Shown: in pieces, positions 51,045 to 58,519 of the stretch
Layout: every line of letters begins with the position of its first letter
Position numbering within the stretch: position 1 is the stretch's first letter
From: Candidatus Hadersleviella danica
GTDB lineage: Bacteria; Chloroflexota; Anaerolineae; Promineifilales; Promineifilaceae
NCBI GenBank assembly: GCA_016711405.1
Contig: JADJSZ010000026.1
Span: 37,942-101,941 of the forward strand
Length of the DNA stretch: 64,000 bases
Direction of reading: 5' to 3'
Position numbers and translations under genes: made by a program
The notes under the pieces: generated by a model
Told to the model about the DNA's origin: nothing
What the model saw: the letters and a program-made list of their open reading frames with translations, nothing else
Databases searched by the model: none

Positions 51045-52211
51045 ATGTCTATTTCCTACTGGCAACACACCACCAACCTGCCCAGCCCCGCCCCTGTGAG
51101 GGATGGCTCTTCTATTGAAGAAATCCGCACCGAAGTGTGCATTATTGGGGGCGGCATTGCGGGGGCGAGTGCGGCCTACTTGCTCCAACGGGCGGGCATC
51201 GAAAGCGTCATTGTCGAGGCGCGGGAGCCTGCCTTAGGGGCGACGGGGCGCAATGCGGGCATGGTGGTGGCGGGTATTGGTGGCAATTATGCGCGGGCGG
51301 TGCAGATGTACGGCCGTTTTCGCGCCCGCGAACTGTGGCAATTCACCATTCGCAATCGGGAGACGACCATCCGCCTTGCTGAACGGCTGGGGGTGACGGT
51401 GCGCCGCTGTGGCCATTGGCAATGGGCAACCACAGCCGAGGAAGCGGCCGAACTGGCCGAAGCGGCCGTGCTCATGGCCGAAGACGAGTTGCCTGTCACC
51501 TATTACGACCATGACCCCCTCGGCCGTGGCTTTACGGCCGCCCTCGAGACGACTGAAGATGCCACGGTTCACTCGGCCGAATTGGTGCTGGCACTGATTA
51601 AGGCCAGCGGGGCCAAGGTGGTGACTTACTCGCCTGTCACGGCCGTGGAACCCAGCGAAACGGGGCGCATGATGGTCGTCCACAGCGGCCGAGCAACCAT
51701 CACCTGCAAAAATGTGTTTGTGGCCACCAACGCCTACACCCCCCAACTGTTCCCCGAATTCGAGGAGCGGGTGATGCCCACACGAGGGCAAATTTATGTG
51801 TCCGAACCCGCCCCGCTGGTGTTGGAGCGGGGTGGCAGTGCCCACCACGGCTATTACTACTTCCAACAAATCCCCGAACCGAGCCAGCCGGGTTACGGCC
51901 GTTGGTTGATTGGCGGCGGGCGGCACACCAATTTTGCCAGCGAGGGGGGGCATTATGAGGAAGAGACCACGGCCGATATTCAGGCGGATTTGGAGGCGTT
52001 TACGGCGCGGCACTTTCCCGAGTTAGCGGCCGTGCCCATTGCCCATCGCTGGGCGGGCACAATGGGCTTCACCGACAACGCCCTGCCGCTCATTGGCCAA
52101 TTGGAAAGCCTACCCCGCGTCACCTACTGCGTCGGCTTCACGGGTCATGGCATGGCCCTCGCCCTCAAATCAGTCGAAACGGCATTGATGCAGATGCTGG
52201 ATGTTGTTTAG
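51045..52211 (+). CDS. FAD-dependent amine/amino acid oxidoreductase (DAO family)
   Basis: A 388-residue flavoprotein. The dinucleotide motif CIIGGGIAGASAAYLLQRAG (about 28-47), then E and GATGRNAGMV (about 63-72), and a C-terminal GFTGHGMALALKSVE are typical of DadA, glycine/sarcosine oxidase and related enzymes. AHRWAGTMGFTDNALPLIG (about 341-359) is the usual substrate-domain end. It oxidises a C-N bond in an amine or amino acid; the exact substrate is not clear. It differs from SoxB at 26377 in the lack of ARHD-type FMN motif. A fumarylacetoacetase-like gene follows. Confidence 0.82.
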   Translation: MSISYWQHTTNLPSPAPVRDGSSIEEIRTEVCIIGGGIAGASAAYLLQRAGIESVIVEAREPALGATGRNAGMVVAGIGGNYARAVQMYGRFRARELWQFTIRNRETTIRLAERLGVTVRRCGHWQWATTAEEAAELAEAAVLMAEDELPVTYYDHDPLGRGFTAALETTEDATVHSAELVLALIKASGAKVVTYSPVTAVEPSETGRMMVVHSGRATITCKNVFVATNAYTPQLFPEFEERVMPTRGQIYVSEPAPLVLERGGSAHHGYYYFQQIPEPSQPGYGRWLIGGGRHTNFASEGGHYEEETTADIQADLEAFTARHFPELAAVPIAHRWAGTMGFTDNALPLIGQLESLPRVTYCVGFTGHGMALALKSVETALMQMLDVV

Positions 52212-52296
52212 TGAGGACAAGGGACAGGAGGACTAGGGACGAGCGACAAACGACTCCCAAGTCCCAAGTCCCCAGTCCCAAGTCCCCCCCAATCCT
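52212..52296. repeat. GGACAAGGGACAGGAGGACTAG and CCCAAGT/CCCCAGT arrays
   Basis: GGACAAG-type purine-rich units are followed by five CAAGTCC/CAGTCCC heptamers. The arms are partly complementary. Confidence 0.88.
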
Positions 52297-52917
52297 ATGT
52301 CTACACGAATCTTCTGTATTGGCCAAAACTATGTCGCCCATGTACAAGAACTGGGCAATGAGTTGAACAGCGAACCGCTGATTTTTATGAAGCCGACGGC
52401 CTGTTTGTTGCCCGTGGGGGAACCCATCCCGTTCCCGCACCACGGCCGCGAATTGCACCAAGAGGCGGAATTGGTCATCCAAATCGGCCGTGAGGGGCAT
52501 GTGGCCTCGGCCGAAGAAGCCCCCAGCTTCATCTCGGGCTTGTCGTTGGGGTTGGATATGACCCTACGCGATGTGCAGACCAAACTGCGCCAAAAAGGGC
52601 ACCCGTGGGAATTGAGCAAATCGTTTGAGGGGAGTGCGCCGATTGGGGAGTTTGTGCCGTTCACGGCCGCCTTCGACCTGACCGACCTGCACTACACCTG
52701 CCACATCAACGGGGAATTGCGCCAGCAGGGGCATACCGCCCTGATGATTTTTCCCATCGCCACCTTGATTGCCACCCTTGGGCAAGTGTGGCGGTTGCGC
52801 CCCGGCGACCTCATCTACACAGGCACACCTGCGGGCGTTGGCCCCGTCCACACAGGCGATGTGATTACCGTGGCCAGCGAAGGAATCGGTGGGTTTTCGT
52901 GGGTTGTGGGAGAGTGA
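52297..52917 (+). CDS. Fumarylacetoacetate hydrolase-family protein
   Basis: A 206-residue FAH-family enzyme. FCIGQNYVAHVQELG opens the protein (typically IxCxGxNYxxHxxE). The metal-binding Glu pair is in LHQEAELVIQIG (about 53-64), then LGLDMTLRDVQ and DLIYTGTPAGVGPV (about 173-186) and the GD motif at the end. Members hydrolyse or hydrate 2-keto or beta-diketo acids, e.g. in aromatic catabolism. Its substrate is unknown. It lies in the same direction as the FAD oxidoreductase. Confidence 0.85.
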   Translation: MSTRIFCIGQNYVAHVQELGNELNSEPLIFMKPTACLLPVGEPIPFPHHGRELHQEAELVIQIGREGHVASAEEAPSFISGLSLGLDMTLRDVQTKLRQKGHPWELSKSFEGSAPIGEFVPFTAAFDLTDLHYTCHINGELRQQGHTALMIFPIATLIATLGQVWRLRPGDLIYTGTPAGVGPVHTGDVITVASEGIGGFSWVVGE

Positions 52918-53028
52918 GGGGATTTGGGATTTTAGATTGGGGATTTTGGATTGAGGGGAGTTGGTTCGCGCACCAATCTTTTGTCACTGCAGAAAACGTA
53001 AAGGCAATTTTTCGCTTATTGGAAAAAG

Positions 53029-53075
53029 GTTTTTAGACACGAATTACACGAATTACACGAATTTTTCTCGAGTAA
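53029..53075. repeat. TTTTAGACACGAATT dispersed repeat, copy 2
   Basis: TTTTTAGACACGAATTACACGAATT followed by a third ACACGAATT. The same 15-base start occurs at 18161. The remaining spacer to 53142 is AT-rich and has no clear gene. Confidence 0.78.
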
Positions 53076-53142
53076 TTTTGCCTTTTTGCTCTTTGCCCTT
53101 TTGCAATAAAGCCTTTTTCAGCCGCACCTCTGCGGTGAGAAA

Positions 53143-53745
53143 TTAGCGGCGCGTTTTGCGCCAGCGGCGGCCGATTTGCCAGCCCACAAGCACGAGGAGC
53201 AAAGCGGCCACGGCCGCGCCCACACCCAGCAAAATTGGCTCCCACGGCCGCGTGGGGGGGGCCAGACGAGGGACAAGGGGGATGGGTTGTTGGCCTGTTT
53301 GCACGGCCGTTTCCAACACGGCCAGTGCTTGACGCAACAGGGCGCGTGTTTGCGTCTCCAACAACGTCTCCCCCACACTCGCCAAAACCCCTGTCGCTTC
53401 CCATTCTAATTCATGGTGCAGTTGCACATCTTGCCCCACGACGATTAGTTCAAGGCGGCCGTGGCCCACAGCCGTTTCCACCTCGCCACTCGTCCGCACC
53501 ACCACCTCATACGCATACTGGTGTGGGGCTTGTTGCTCAGTTAGGATGATGTCGCACCACAGGCGCAACGATTCCAGCGGCCCTAGTCGCCGCTGGATAA
53601 CCAAGCGCACTTGCTCGTTGGGCTTGAGCCAGATGACTTGTTGGCAACTCGGCACGGCCGCTAACAAATAGTTCGTCTCGAACAACCAACCCCACACTTG
53701 GGCAGGGCTGGCTTGGGGGATGGTGTGGGTGGTGGAAAAATGCAT
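53143..53745 (-). CDS. SRPBCC (CoxG-like) protein with C-terminal membrane anchor
   Basis: A 200-residue protein. Residues about 1-145 form a START/SRPBCC fold (MHFSTTHTIPQASPAQVWGWLF; LAAVPSCQQVIWL; GHGRLELIVVGQDVQLHHELEWEATG), close to CoxG proteins. A linker of about 30 residues and one membrane helix (EPILLGVGAAVAALLLVLVGW) with a basic tail follow. CoxG attaches CO dehydrogenase to membranes; here the protein carries its own anchor. No cox genes are in the window. A similar protein is encoded immediately upstream on the same strand. Start ATG 53745 is chosen because longer frames are repeat-encoded. Confidence 0.75.
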   Translation of the reverse strand: MHFSTTHTIPQASPAQVWGWLFETNYLLAAVPSCQQVIWLKPNEQVRLVIQRRLGPLESLRLWCDIILTEQQAPHQYAYEVVVRTSGEVETAVGHGRLELIVVGQDVQLHHELEWEATGVLASVGETLLETQTRALLRQALAVLETAVQTGQQPIPLVPRLAPPTRPWEPILLGVGAAVAALLLVLVGWQIGRRWRKTRR

Positions 53746-53828
53746 GGGAATTGTGAATTGTGAATGGTTAATTGTGAATCGTGAATGGGCGGCTGTGGGC
53801 TGGGAGTAAATGACAAATGACAAATAAC
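53746..53828. repeat. ATTGTGAATGG and AATGACAAATGACAAAT repeats
   Basis: ATTGTGAATTGTGAATGG units followed by AAATGAC heptamers between two paralogous CoxG-like genes. Confidence 0.9.
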
Positions 53829-54266
53829 CTATTCCAACGCTTGTTTGACATTGTTGAAAAATTTGTTGATGCCGATGAGGGCGGCCGTTTTAAGGAAGGG
53901 GGCGGGGAATTCCGCCAATTTGCCCGCCATGCCCGCTTGTACCGCCCACTGAATTTGGGTCATGTCGCTGAAAATTTCGGTCAGAGCCATGTGGGTGGTG
54001 GCGTGGAAACTGCTGTGCGCAGAGTGGCCGATGACGTGCATTTGGGCGCGGCTGGCCGTTTCTAAATCGAGCCAACTGAGTTCGCTGTTGAACAGCACGC
54101 TTTTTTCGCCCCAGCGAAAGATAAACTCGGCCGTGAACATTTGCGCGGCCGTGGCCTCCCAGCGGCCGAGGTTGGGCACGCAACGGGTCACGAGTTCGGG
54201 GGTGAGCAAAAACGTCCACACCTTGGTGCGGGGCTGTTTGACGGTGACAGTGCCAGCGAATTCCAT
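53829..54266 (-). CDS. CoxG-like SRPBCC protein
   Basis: A 145-residue protein with the CoxG arrangement: MEFAGTVTVKQPRTKVWTFL, LTPELVTRCVPNL (the CoxG VxxCxPG-like stretch, here VTRCVPNLG), and a C-terminal helix ALIGINKFFNNVKQAL. It lacks the membrane segment of its neighbour. It probably binds a hydrophobic ligand or a redox partner. ATG 54266 is preferred over longer frames that extend into non-coding sequence. Confidence 0.78.
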   Translation of the reverse strand: MEFAGTVTVKQPRTKVWTFLLTPELVTRCVPNLGRWEATAAQMFTAEFIFRWGEKSVLFNSELSWLDLETASRAQMHVIGHSAHSSFHATTHMALTEIFSDMTQIQWAVQAGMAGKLAEFPAPFLKTAALIGINKFFNNVKQALE

Positions 54267-54283
54267 AGATATGATTGTAGCGC

Positions 54284-54372
54284 AAGGCGGGAGATGGGGA
54301 TAGACAATGAACAATGAGCAAATAAGGTCATGCAATTTGTGAGCCAATGACAAATGACCAATGATAAATACC
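54284..54372. repeat. AATGACAAATGACCAATGA repeats
   Basis: AATGACAAATGACCAATGA-type heptamers at 54346-54364 between divergent genes, with ACAATGAACAATGAGC at 54306-54321. Confidence 0.8.
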
Positions 54373-54424
54373 CCCTCTCAAACCCCTTTTTGGCAATTTC
54401 CCTCGCCTAGATTATTATGAGGGA

Positions 54425-55051
54425 ATGTCTAGCACTGAGTTTGCAAAAAAGCGGCGGCGAACCTACACCCTCTTAATCAGCATTATTTTGCTTACCTTGC
54501 CCTGTTACTGTGGCGGGATCTATTTGTATCGCATTGCGCCACTACCCACGGCCGCTGTTGAACCCGGTGTTACACTCGTGGTGGAAGAGGGGGCGACTAA
54601 CACCCCTGCGGCGACTGTCGTGCCCAACAACACTGTCAGTGCGCCCGCTTCGCCTACCACAGGAGCCACCGCGACCAGTTCAGGAACACGGCCGCCCACC
54701 CCCACCCTACGGCCGACCCCCATCCAATTCAACACCCCTCCTGTCCCCAGTCCGACCAACAGTGCCACGCCACCCGCCACTGCCACTGGCACAACCACCT
54801 TGACCCCATCCCCATCCCCGACTGGCACAGGCACAACCACGGGAACACCCACCCTCACAGCTACGGCCACCGAAACGGGCACACCCACACCCACCAGCAC
54901 CGTTGGCATCACGGTGACTCCCACTGAAACGCCCACGCTCGAACCACCCACCGAAACACCCACGGCCGAACCACCTACCGAAACACCTGTTGTCGGCATC
55001 GTCACCGCCACCTTCACCCCCGAACCACCTACCGCCACACCAGAGGGGTAG
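54425..55051 (+). CDS. Membrane-anchored Thr/Pro-rich linker protein
   Basis: A 208-residue protein with a positively charged start (FAKKRRRTYTLL), one signal-anchor helix (ISIILLTLPCYCGGIYLY, about 17-36) and then a disordered extracellular stretch. From about residue 70 it is almost entirely Thr, Pro, Gly, Glu and Val (PTLRPTPIQF; TATETGTPTPTSTVG; PTETPTLEPPTETPTAEPPTE). It contains no folded domain and ends shortly after a PPTATPEG. Such linkers join domains in Chloroflexota surface proteins, so this may be a cell-wall spacer or a truncated protein. Confidence 0.65.
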   Translation: MSSTEFAKKRRRTYTLLISIILLTLPCYCGGIYLYRIAPLPTAAVEPGVTLVVEEGATNTPAATVVPNNTVSAPASPTTGATATSSGTRPPTPTLRPTPIQFNTPPVPSPTNSATPPATATGTTTLTPSPSPTGTGTTTGTPTLTATATETGTPTPTSTVGITVTPTETPTLEPPTETPTAEPPTETPVVGIVTATFTPEPPTATPEG

Positions 55052-55122
55052 GGAGTGCTGAGTGCTAAGTGCTGAGTGGGAAAGTGCGCCAATCCGCAAT
55101 CTAAAATCCGCAATCCAAAATC
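55052..55122. repeat. GTGCTGA and CGCAATCTAAAATCCG repeats
   Basis: Two or three GTGCTGAGTGCTAAG heptamers, then CGCAATCTAAAATCCGCAATCC-type units, up to the first M42 gene. Confidence 0.9.
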
Positions 55123-56207
55123 ATGAACACCTTCGACCTCATCAAAACGCTCACCGAAACCCCCGGCCCATCGGGCTTTGAGGGGGATATAGCCGCCATT
55201 ATCCACGAGATTTGGGAACCGCTGGTGGATGAATTGCACCAAGACCATGTGGGCAGTTTGGTGGGGATTAAATACGGCCGTGGCAACCTCCCTGAAGGTG
55301 GCAAACGGCCGCGCATCCTCATCGCCGCCCACATGGACGAATTGGGGCTGATGGTGACCAACATCTTGGACAACAACGGCCACGGCTTTTTGCGCGTGGT
55401 CAACCTCGGCGGGGTGGATGTGCGCCAGTTGGCCAACCAGCGCGTCATGGTTCACGGCCGTCGCAACATCCCCGGCCTGCTCGGGGCACTGCCCGCCAGC
55501 ATGTTGCCCGCCGACAAGCAAGACAACGCCTACGATTATGAAACATTGGTGGTAGATACAGGCTTGCCCTTTGCCGAACTGAGCAAGCAAGTTTCGATTG
55601 GCGATGCGATTAGCTTCCACCAGCCCCTGCGCCAACTAAATGGGAGCAATATCACAGGTAAGGCGCTGGACAATCGGGTTTCGGTGGCGGCCGTGACCAT
55701 TGCCCTCGAGAACTTGCAACACCAACCCCACCTCTGGGATGTGATTGTATTGGCCAGTTGCCAAGAAGAAACTCGCCTGCTCGGCGCGGCCACTACCGCC
55801 TACCGCTACCACCCCGAACTAGCTATCGCTGTGGATGTGACCTTTGGCCAAGGCCCCAGCACCAGCGACCCCAACAGCTTTATTTTGGGCGATGGCCCGA
55901 CCATCAGCCACGCCCCCGATGTTCACCCCGGTGTGGTGGCGGGGCTGAAAAAAGCGGCCGAATCTCTCGAGATGAAAACCCAAAACGAATACGCCGCCCG
56001 TGGTGGCGGCACCGATGCCTACACCATGCAAATCGCTCACAGCGGCATTCCCACGGGCATTGTCGGCATCCCCTGCGTTATATGCACACCATGGTCGAGA
56101 GCATCCACACCAAGGACGTGGAGCGAAGCGGCCGACTCCTCGCCCAATACATTAGCCAACTCAATGGCGAAACCATTGGTAAACTGCAAGAAGAATTGAT
56201 GAGCTAA
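55123..56207 (+). CDS. M42-family aminopeptidase, copy 1 (frameshifted)
   Basis: A zinc or cobalt aminopeptidase of about 361 residues. The metal-binding and catalytic motifs are AAHMDELG (about 67-74), ALDNRVSV (about 180-187), SCQEETRLLGA (about 213-223), IAVDVTFGQGP and, after repair, IPLRYMHTMVES (His near residue 320). A C4 run at 56070-56073 breaks the frame; adding one C restores the C-terminus, which ends LQEELMS. It is the first of three tandem M42 genes and probably forms a dodecameric tetrahedron like other members. Confidence 0.9.
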
Positions 56208-56273
56208 TCAGCATTTCAGCGACTCAGCTAGTCAGCCCCAATCGCAAATCCAAAATCGAAAATCCAAAATTCC
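56208..56273. repeat. TCAGCGACTCAGCTAG and CAAATCCAAAATCG repeats
   Basis: AATCAGC/GACTCAGC units followed by AAATCCAAAATCGAAAATCC units, up to the next ATG. Confidence 0.88.
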
Positions 56274-57305
56274 ATGAACACTCTCCTCCAACAACTCACC
56301 GAAGCCGTCGGCGTTTCGGGCGACGAAAAAGAAGTGCGCTTGCTCATCCGTGACCTCATCCAAGAGCATGTAGATAGCTGGCATGTAGACCCGATGGGCA
56401 ACCTGATTGCCCACAAAAAAGGCACGGGCGCATCCCCGCTCAAAGTGCTGGTAGATGCCCACATGGACGAGATCGGCCTCATTCTCATCGAAGCGGATAG
56501 TTATGGAACCTTTCGCTTTGAGGGCGTGGGCGGGCTGGATGACCGCGTTCTGCTCGGCAAAGTGGTGCAAGTTGGCCCCAAAAAGCTCCCCGGCGTGATT
56601 GGCGCACGGCCGGTACACCTCCTGAAAGGTGGCCAATATACCAAGGTGGTGGAGCGGGACAGTATGCGGATAGACATTGGCGCATCCAGCAAAGACAACG
56701 CCCTCGGCAAAGCCAAACCGGGCGAACGCGCCACCTTTCTCTCCACCTACGAAGAATGGGGGGATGTGGCCGTCGGCAAAGCGTTCGATGACCGAGCAGG
56801 GTGCGCCATTCTCATCGAACTGTTGCGCGGCGAACGGTTCCCATTTGATTTCTATGCCTCGTTTACCGTGCAAGAGGAGTTGGGTCTGCGTGGGGCAATT
56901 ACGGCCTCGGCCGCCATCCAGCCCGATGTGGCCATTGCCCTCGATTGCACCCCCGCCTATGATTTGCCCAACAAAAACGACGAAAGCCCCAATGTGCGCC
57001 TCGGGGCTGGCCCAGCCCTGTATGTGATGGATTCGGGCACCATCCAAGACCCCCGCCTTGTGCGCCATTTCCTAAAAACGGCCGAAGCCCACGACATTCC
57101 TGTGCAAATCCGTCGCCCCGGTGCGGGCGGAACCAATGCGGGGAGCTTGCAACGAGCGGCAGGCGGCACGGCCGTACTTTCGGTCAGCGTGCCCGGCCGT
57201 TATCTGCACAGCCCCCACACCATGATTAACCTGCAAGACTTCGCCCACACCCGCCAACTGGTAGACACTGCCTTGCGGGAACTTGTCTGGAAAATAAATG
57301 CGTAG
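56274..57305 (+). CDS. M42-family aminopeptidase, copy 2
   Basis: A 343-residue member. Metal motifs VDAHMDEIGLIL (about 62-73), KAFDDRAGCA (about 170-179), TVQEELGLRGA (about 203-213), IALDCTPAYDLP and RYLHSPHTMI (about 316-325). Like copy 1 it should be a cytoplasmic aminopeptidase, here of the FrvX/YsdC type. The three copies are clearly paralogous but far from identical, so they probably differ in peptide specificity. Confidence 0.92.
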   Translation: MNTLLQQLTEAVGVSGDEKEVRLLIRDLIQEHVDSWHVDPMGNLIAHKKGTGASPLKVLVDAHMDEIGLILIEADSYGTFRFEGVGGLDDRVLLGKVVQVGPKKLPGVIGARPVHLLKGGQYTKVVERDSMRIDIGASSKDNALGKAKPGERATFLSTYEEWGDVAVGKAFDDRAGCAILIELLRGERFPFDFYASFTVQEELGLRGAITASAAIQPDVAIALDCTPAYDLPNKNDESPNVRLGAGPALYVMDSGTIQDPRLVRHFLKTAEAHDIPVQIRRPGAGGTNAGSLQRAAGGTAVLSVSVPGRYLHSPHTMINLQDFAHTRQLVDTALRELVWKINA

Positions 57306-57395
57306 AGAGAAGTAGAGGCGACCAGAGACCTTCTATCTCTATCTCTACACTCTATCTTGCCCCACTAGCCACTAACCACTCCCCACTAACCCACT
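57306..57395. repeat. AGAGAGAAGTAGAGG / CTATCTCTATC inverted arrays and CACTAAC array
   Basis: AGAGAGAAGTAGAGGCGACCAGAGACC-type purine-rich units, then TCTATCTCTATCTCTACACTC units that pair with them, then CACTAACC heptamers before the ATG. Confidence 0.88.
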
Positions 57396-58394
57396 ATGAA
57401 CGACCTTATCGAAAAACTTGTCACCACCTACGGCCCTTCGGGGTTTGAGGGCAACGTGCGCGACATTATTCGCGCCGAAATCGAAGCATATGCCGATAAC
57501 ATCACCACCGACCCAATGGGCAATTTAATTGTCCATAAAAAAGGGGATGGCTCGGGGCTGAAAGTGATGATAGCCGCCCACATGGACGAAATTGGGGTCA
57601 TGGTGACGCACATCACCGACAAAGGGTATTTGCGCTTCACCAATATCGGTGGGGTGGGTGCCCGCACCCTTTCGGGCAACCGGGTGCTGTTCGAGAACGG
57701 CACGATAGGGGTGGTTTATGGCGACCGCAACACCAATGCCACGGCCGTTTCAGGGCTGGACAAGCATTACATTGATGTGGGCGCGACCAGCAAAGCAGAT
57801 TGTCCTGTGGGGGTAGGAGATGCGGCCGTGTTCCAGCGCGACTTCTTCGCCCAAGGAACCCGCTTAACCAGCAAAGCGATGGACGACCGCATTGGCTGTG
57901 TCGTGGCCATCGAAACACTCAAACGGCTGGCCGCAACGGGCACGCCCCACGAAGTTTATTTTGTGTTCAGCACCCAAGAAGAGGTGGGCGTGCGCGGGGC
58001 GCAAACGGCCGCCAACGCCCTCACCCCCGATGTGGGCATCGCCCTCGATGTGACCCTGACGGGCGATATGCACGAAGGGGTGGAAATGGCCGTCGAACTG
58101 GGGGCTGGCGCGGCCATCAAAGCCAAAGATGCAGGCATGATTAGCCATGTGGGGCTGGTGCGGCTGATGAAAAAACGGGCGGCCGAGGCCAACATCGCCC
58201 ACCAAATCGAAGTACTGGCGGGGGGCACAACCGATGCCCGCGCCATGCAAATCGCTGGCCCCGGCTCGGCCGCAGGGTGCATTTCCATCCCCTGCCGCTA
58301 CGTCCACTCCCAAAGCGAAACGGTGGACAGCCGCGATGTGGAAGCGTGTATTGCCCTGCTCACCGAAGTTTTACGGCAAGAAATGCCACTGTAA
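57396..58394 (+). CDS. M42-family aminopeptidase, copy 3
   Basis: A 332-residue member. Metal motifs IAAHMDEIGVMVT (about 62-74), KAMDDRIGCV (about 165-174), STQEEVGVRGAQ (about 197-208), IALDVTLTGDM and RYVHSQSETVDSRD (about 305-318). It starts LIEKLVTTYGPSGFEG as do its two neighbours. The last residues are REVLRQEMPL. It stops before a repeat hairpin that precedes the kinase gene. Confidence 0.92.
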   Translation: MNDLIEKLVTTYGPSGFEGNVRDIIRAEIEAYADNITTDPMGNLIVHKKGDGSGLKVMIAAHMDEIGVMVTHITDKGYLRFTNIGGVGARTLSGNRVLFENGTIGVVYGDRNTNATAVSGLDKHYIDVGATSKADCPVGVGDAAVFQRDFFAQGTRLTSKAMDDRIGCVVAIETLKRLAATGTPHEVYFVFSTQEEVGVRGAQTAANALTPDVGIALDVTLTGDMHEGVEMAVELGAGAAIKAKDAGMISHVGLVRLMKKRAAEANIAHQIEVLAGGTTDARAMQIAGPGSAAGCISIPCRYVHSQSETVDSRDVEACIALLTEVLRQEMPL

Positions 58395-58456
58395 TTGGGT
58401 TACAGGTTACAAGTGTCGCTATGCTATCACCTGTAACCTGTAATTTGTAACCTACA
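58395..58456. repeat. GTTACAGGTTACAAG / CTGTAACCTGTAA inverted arrays (hairpin)
   Basis: Left arm GGGTTACAGGTTACAAG and right arm CCTGTAACCTGTAATTTGTAACC, with a loop TGTCGCTATGCTATCA. It follows the third M42 gene. Confidence 0.9.
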
Positions 58457-58519
58457 CCGCCTGCCCGTAAACCAAAAGCCTATTGAACATAGCCCCCCTT
58501 TCTTGAGACGATACCGACC

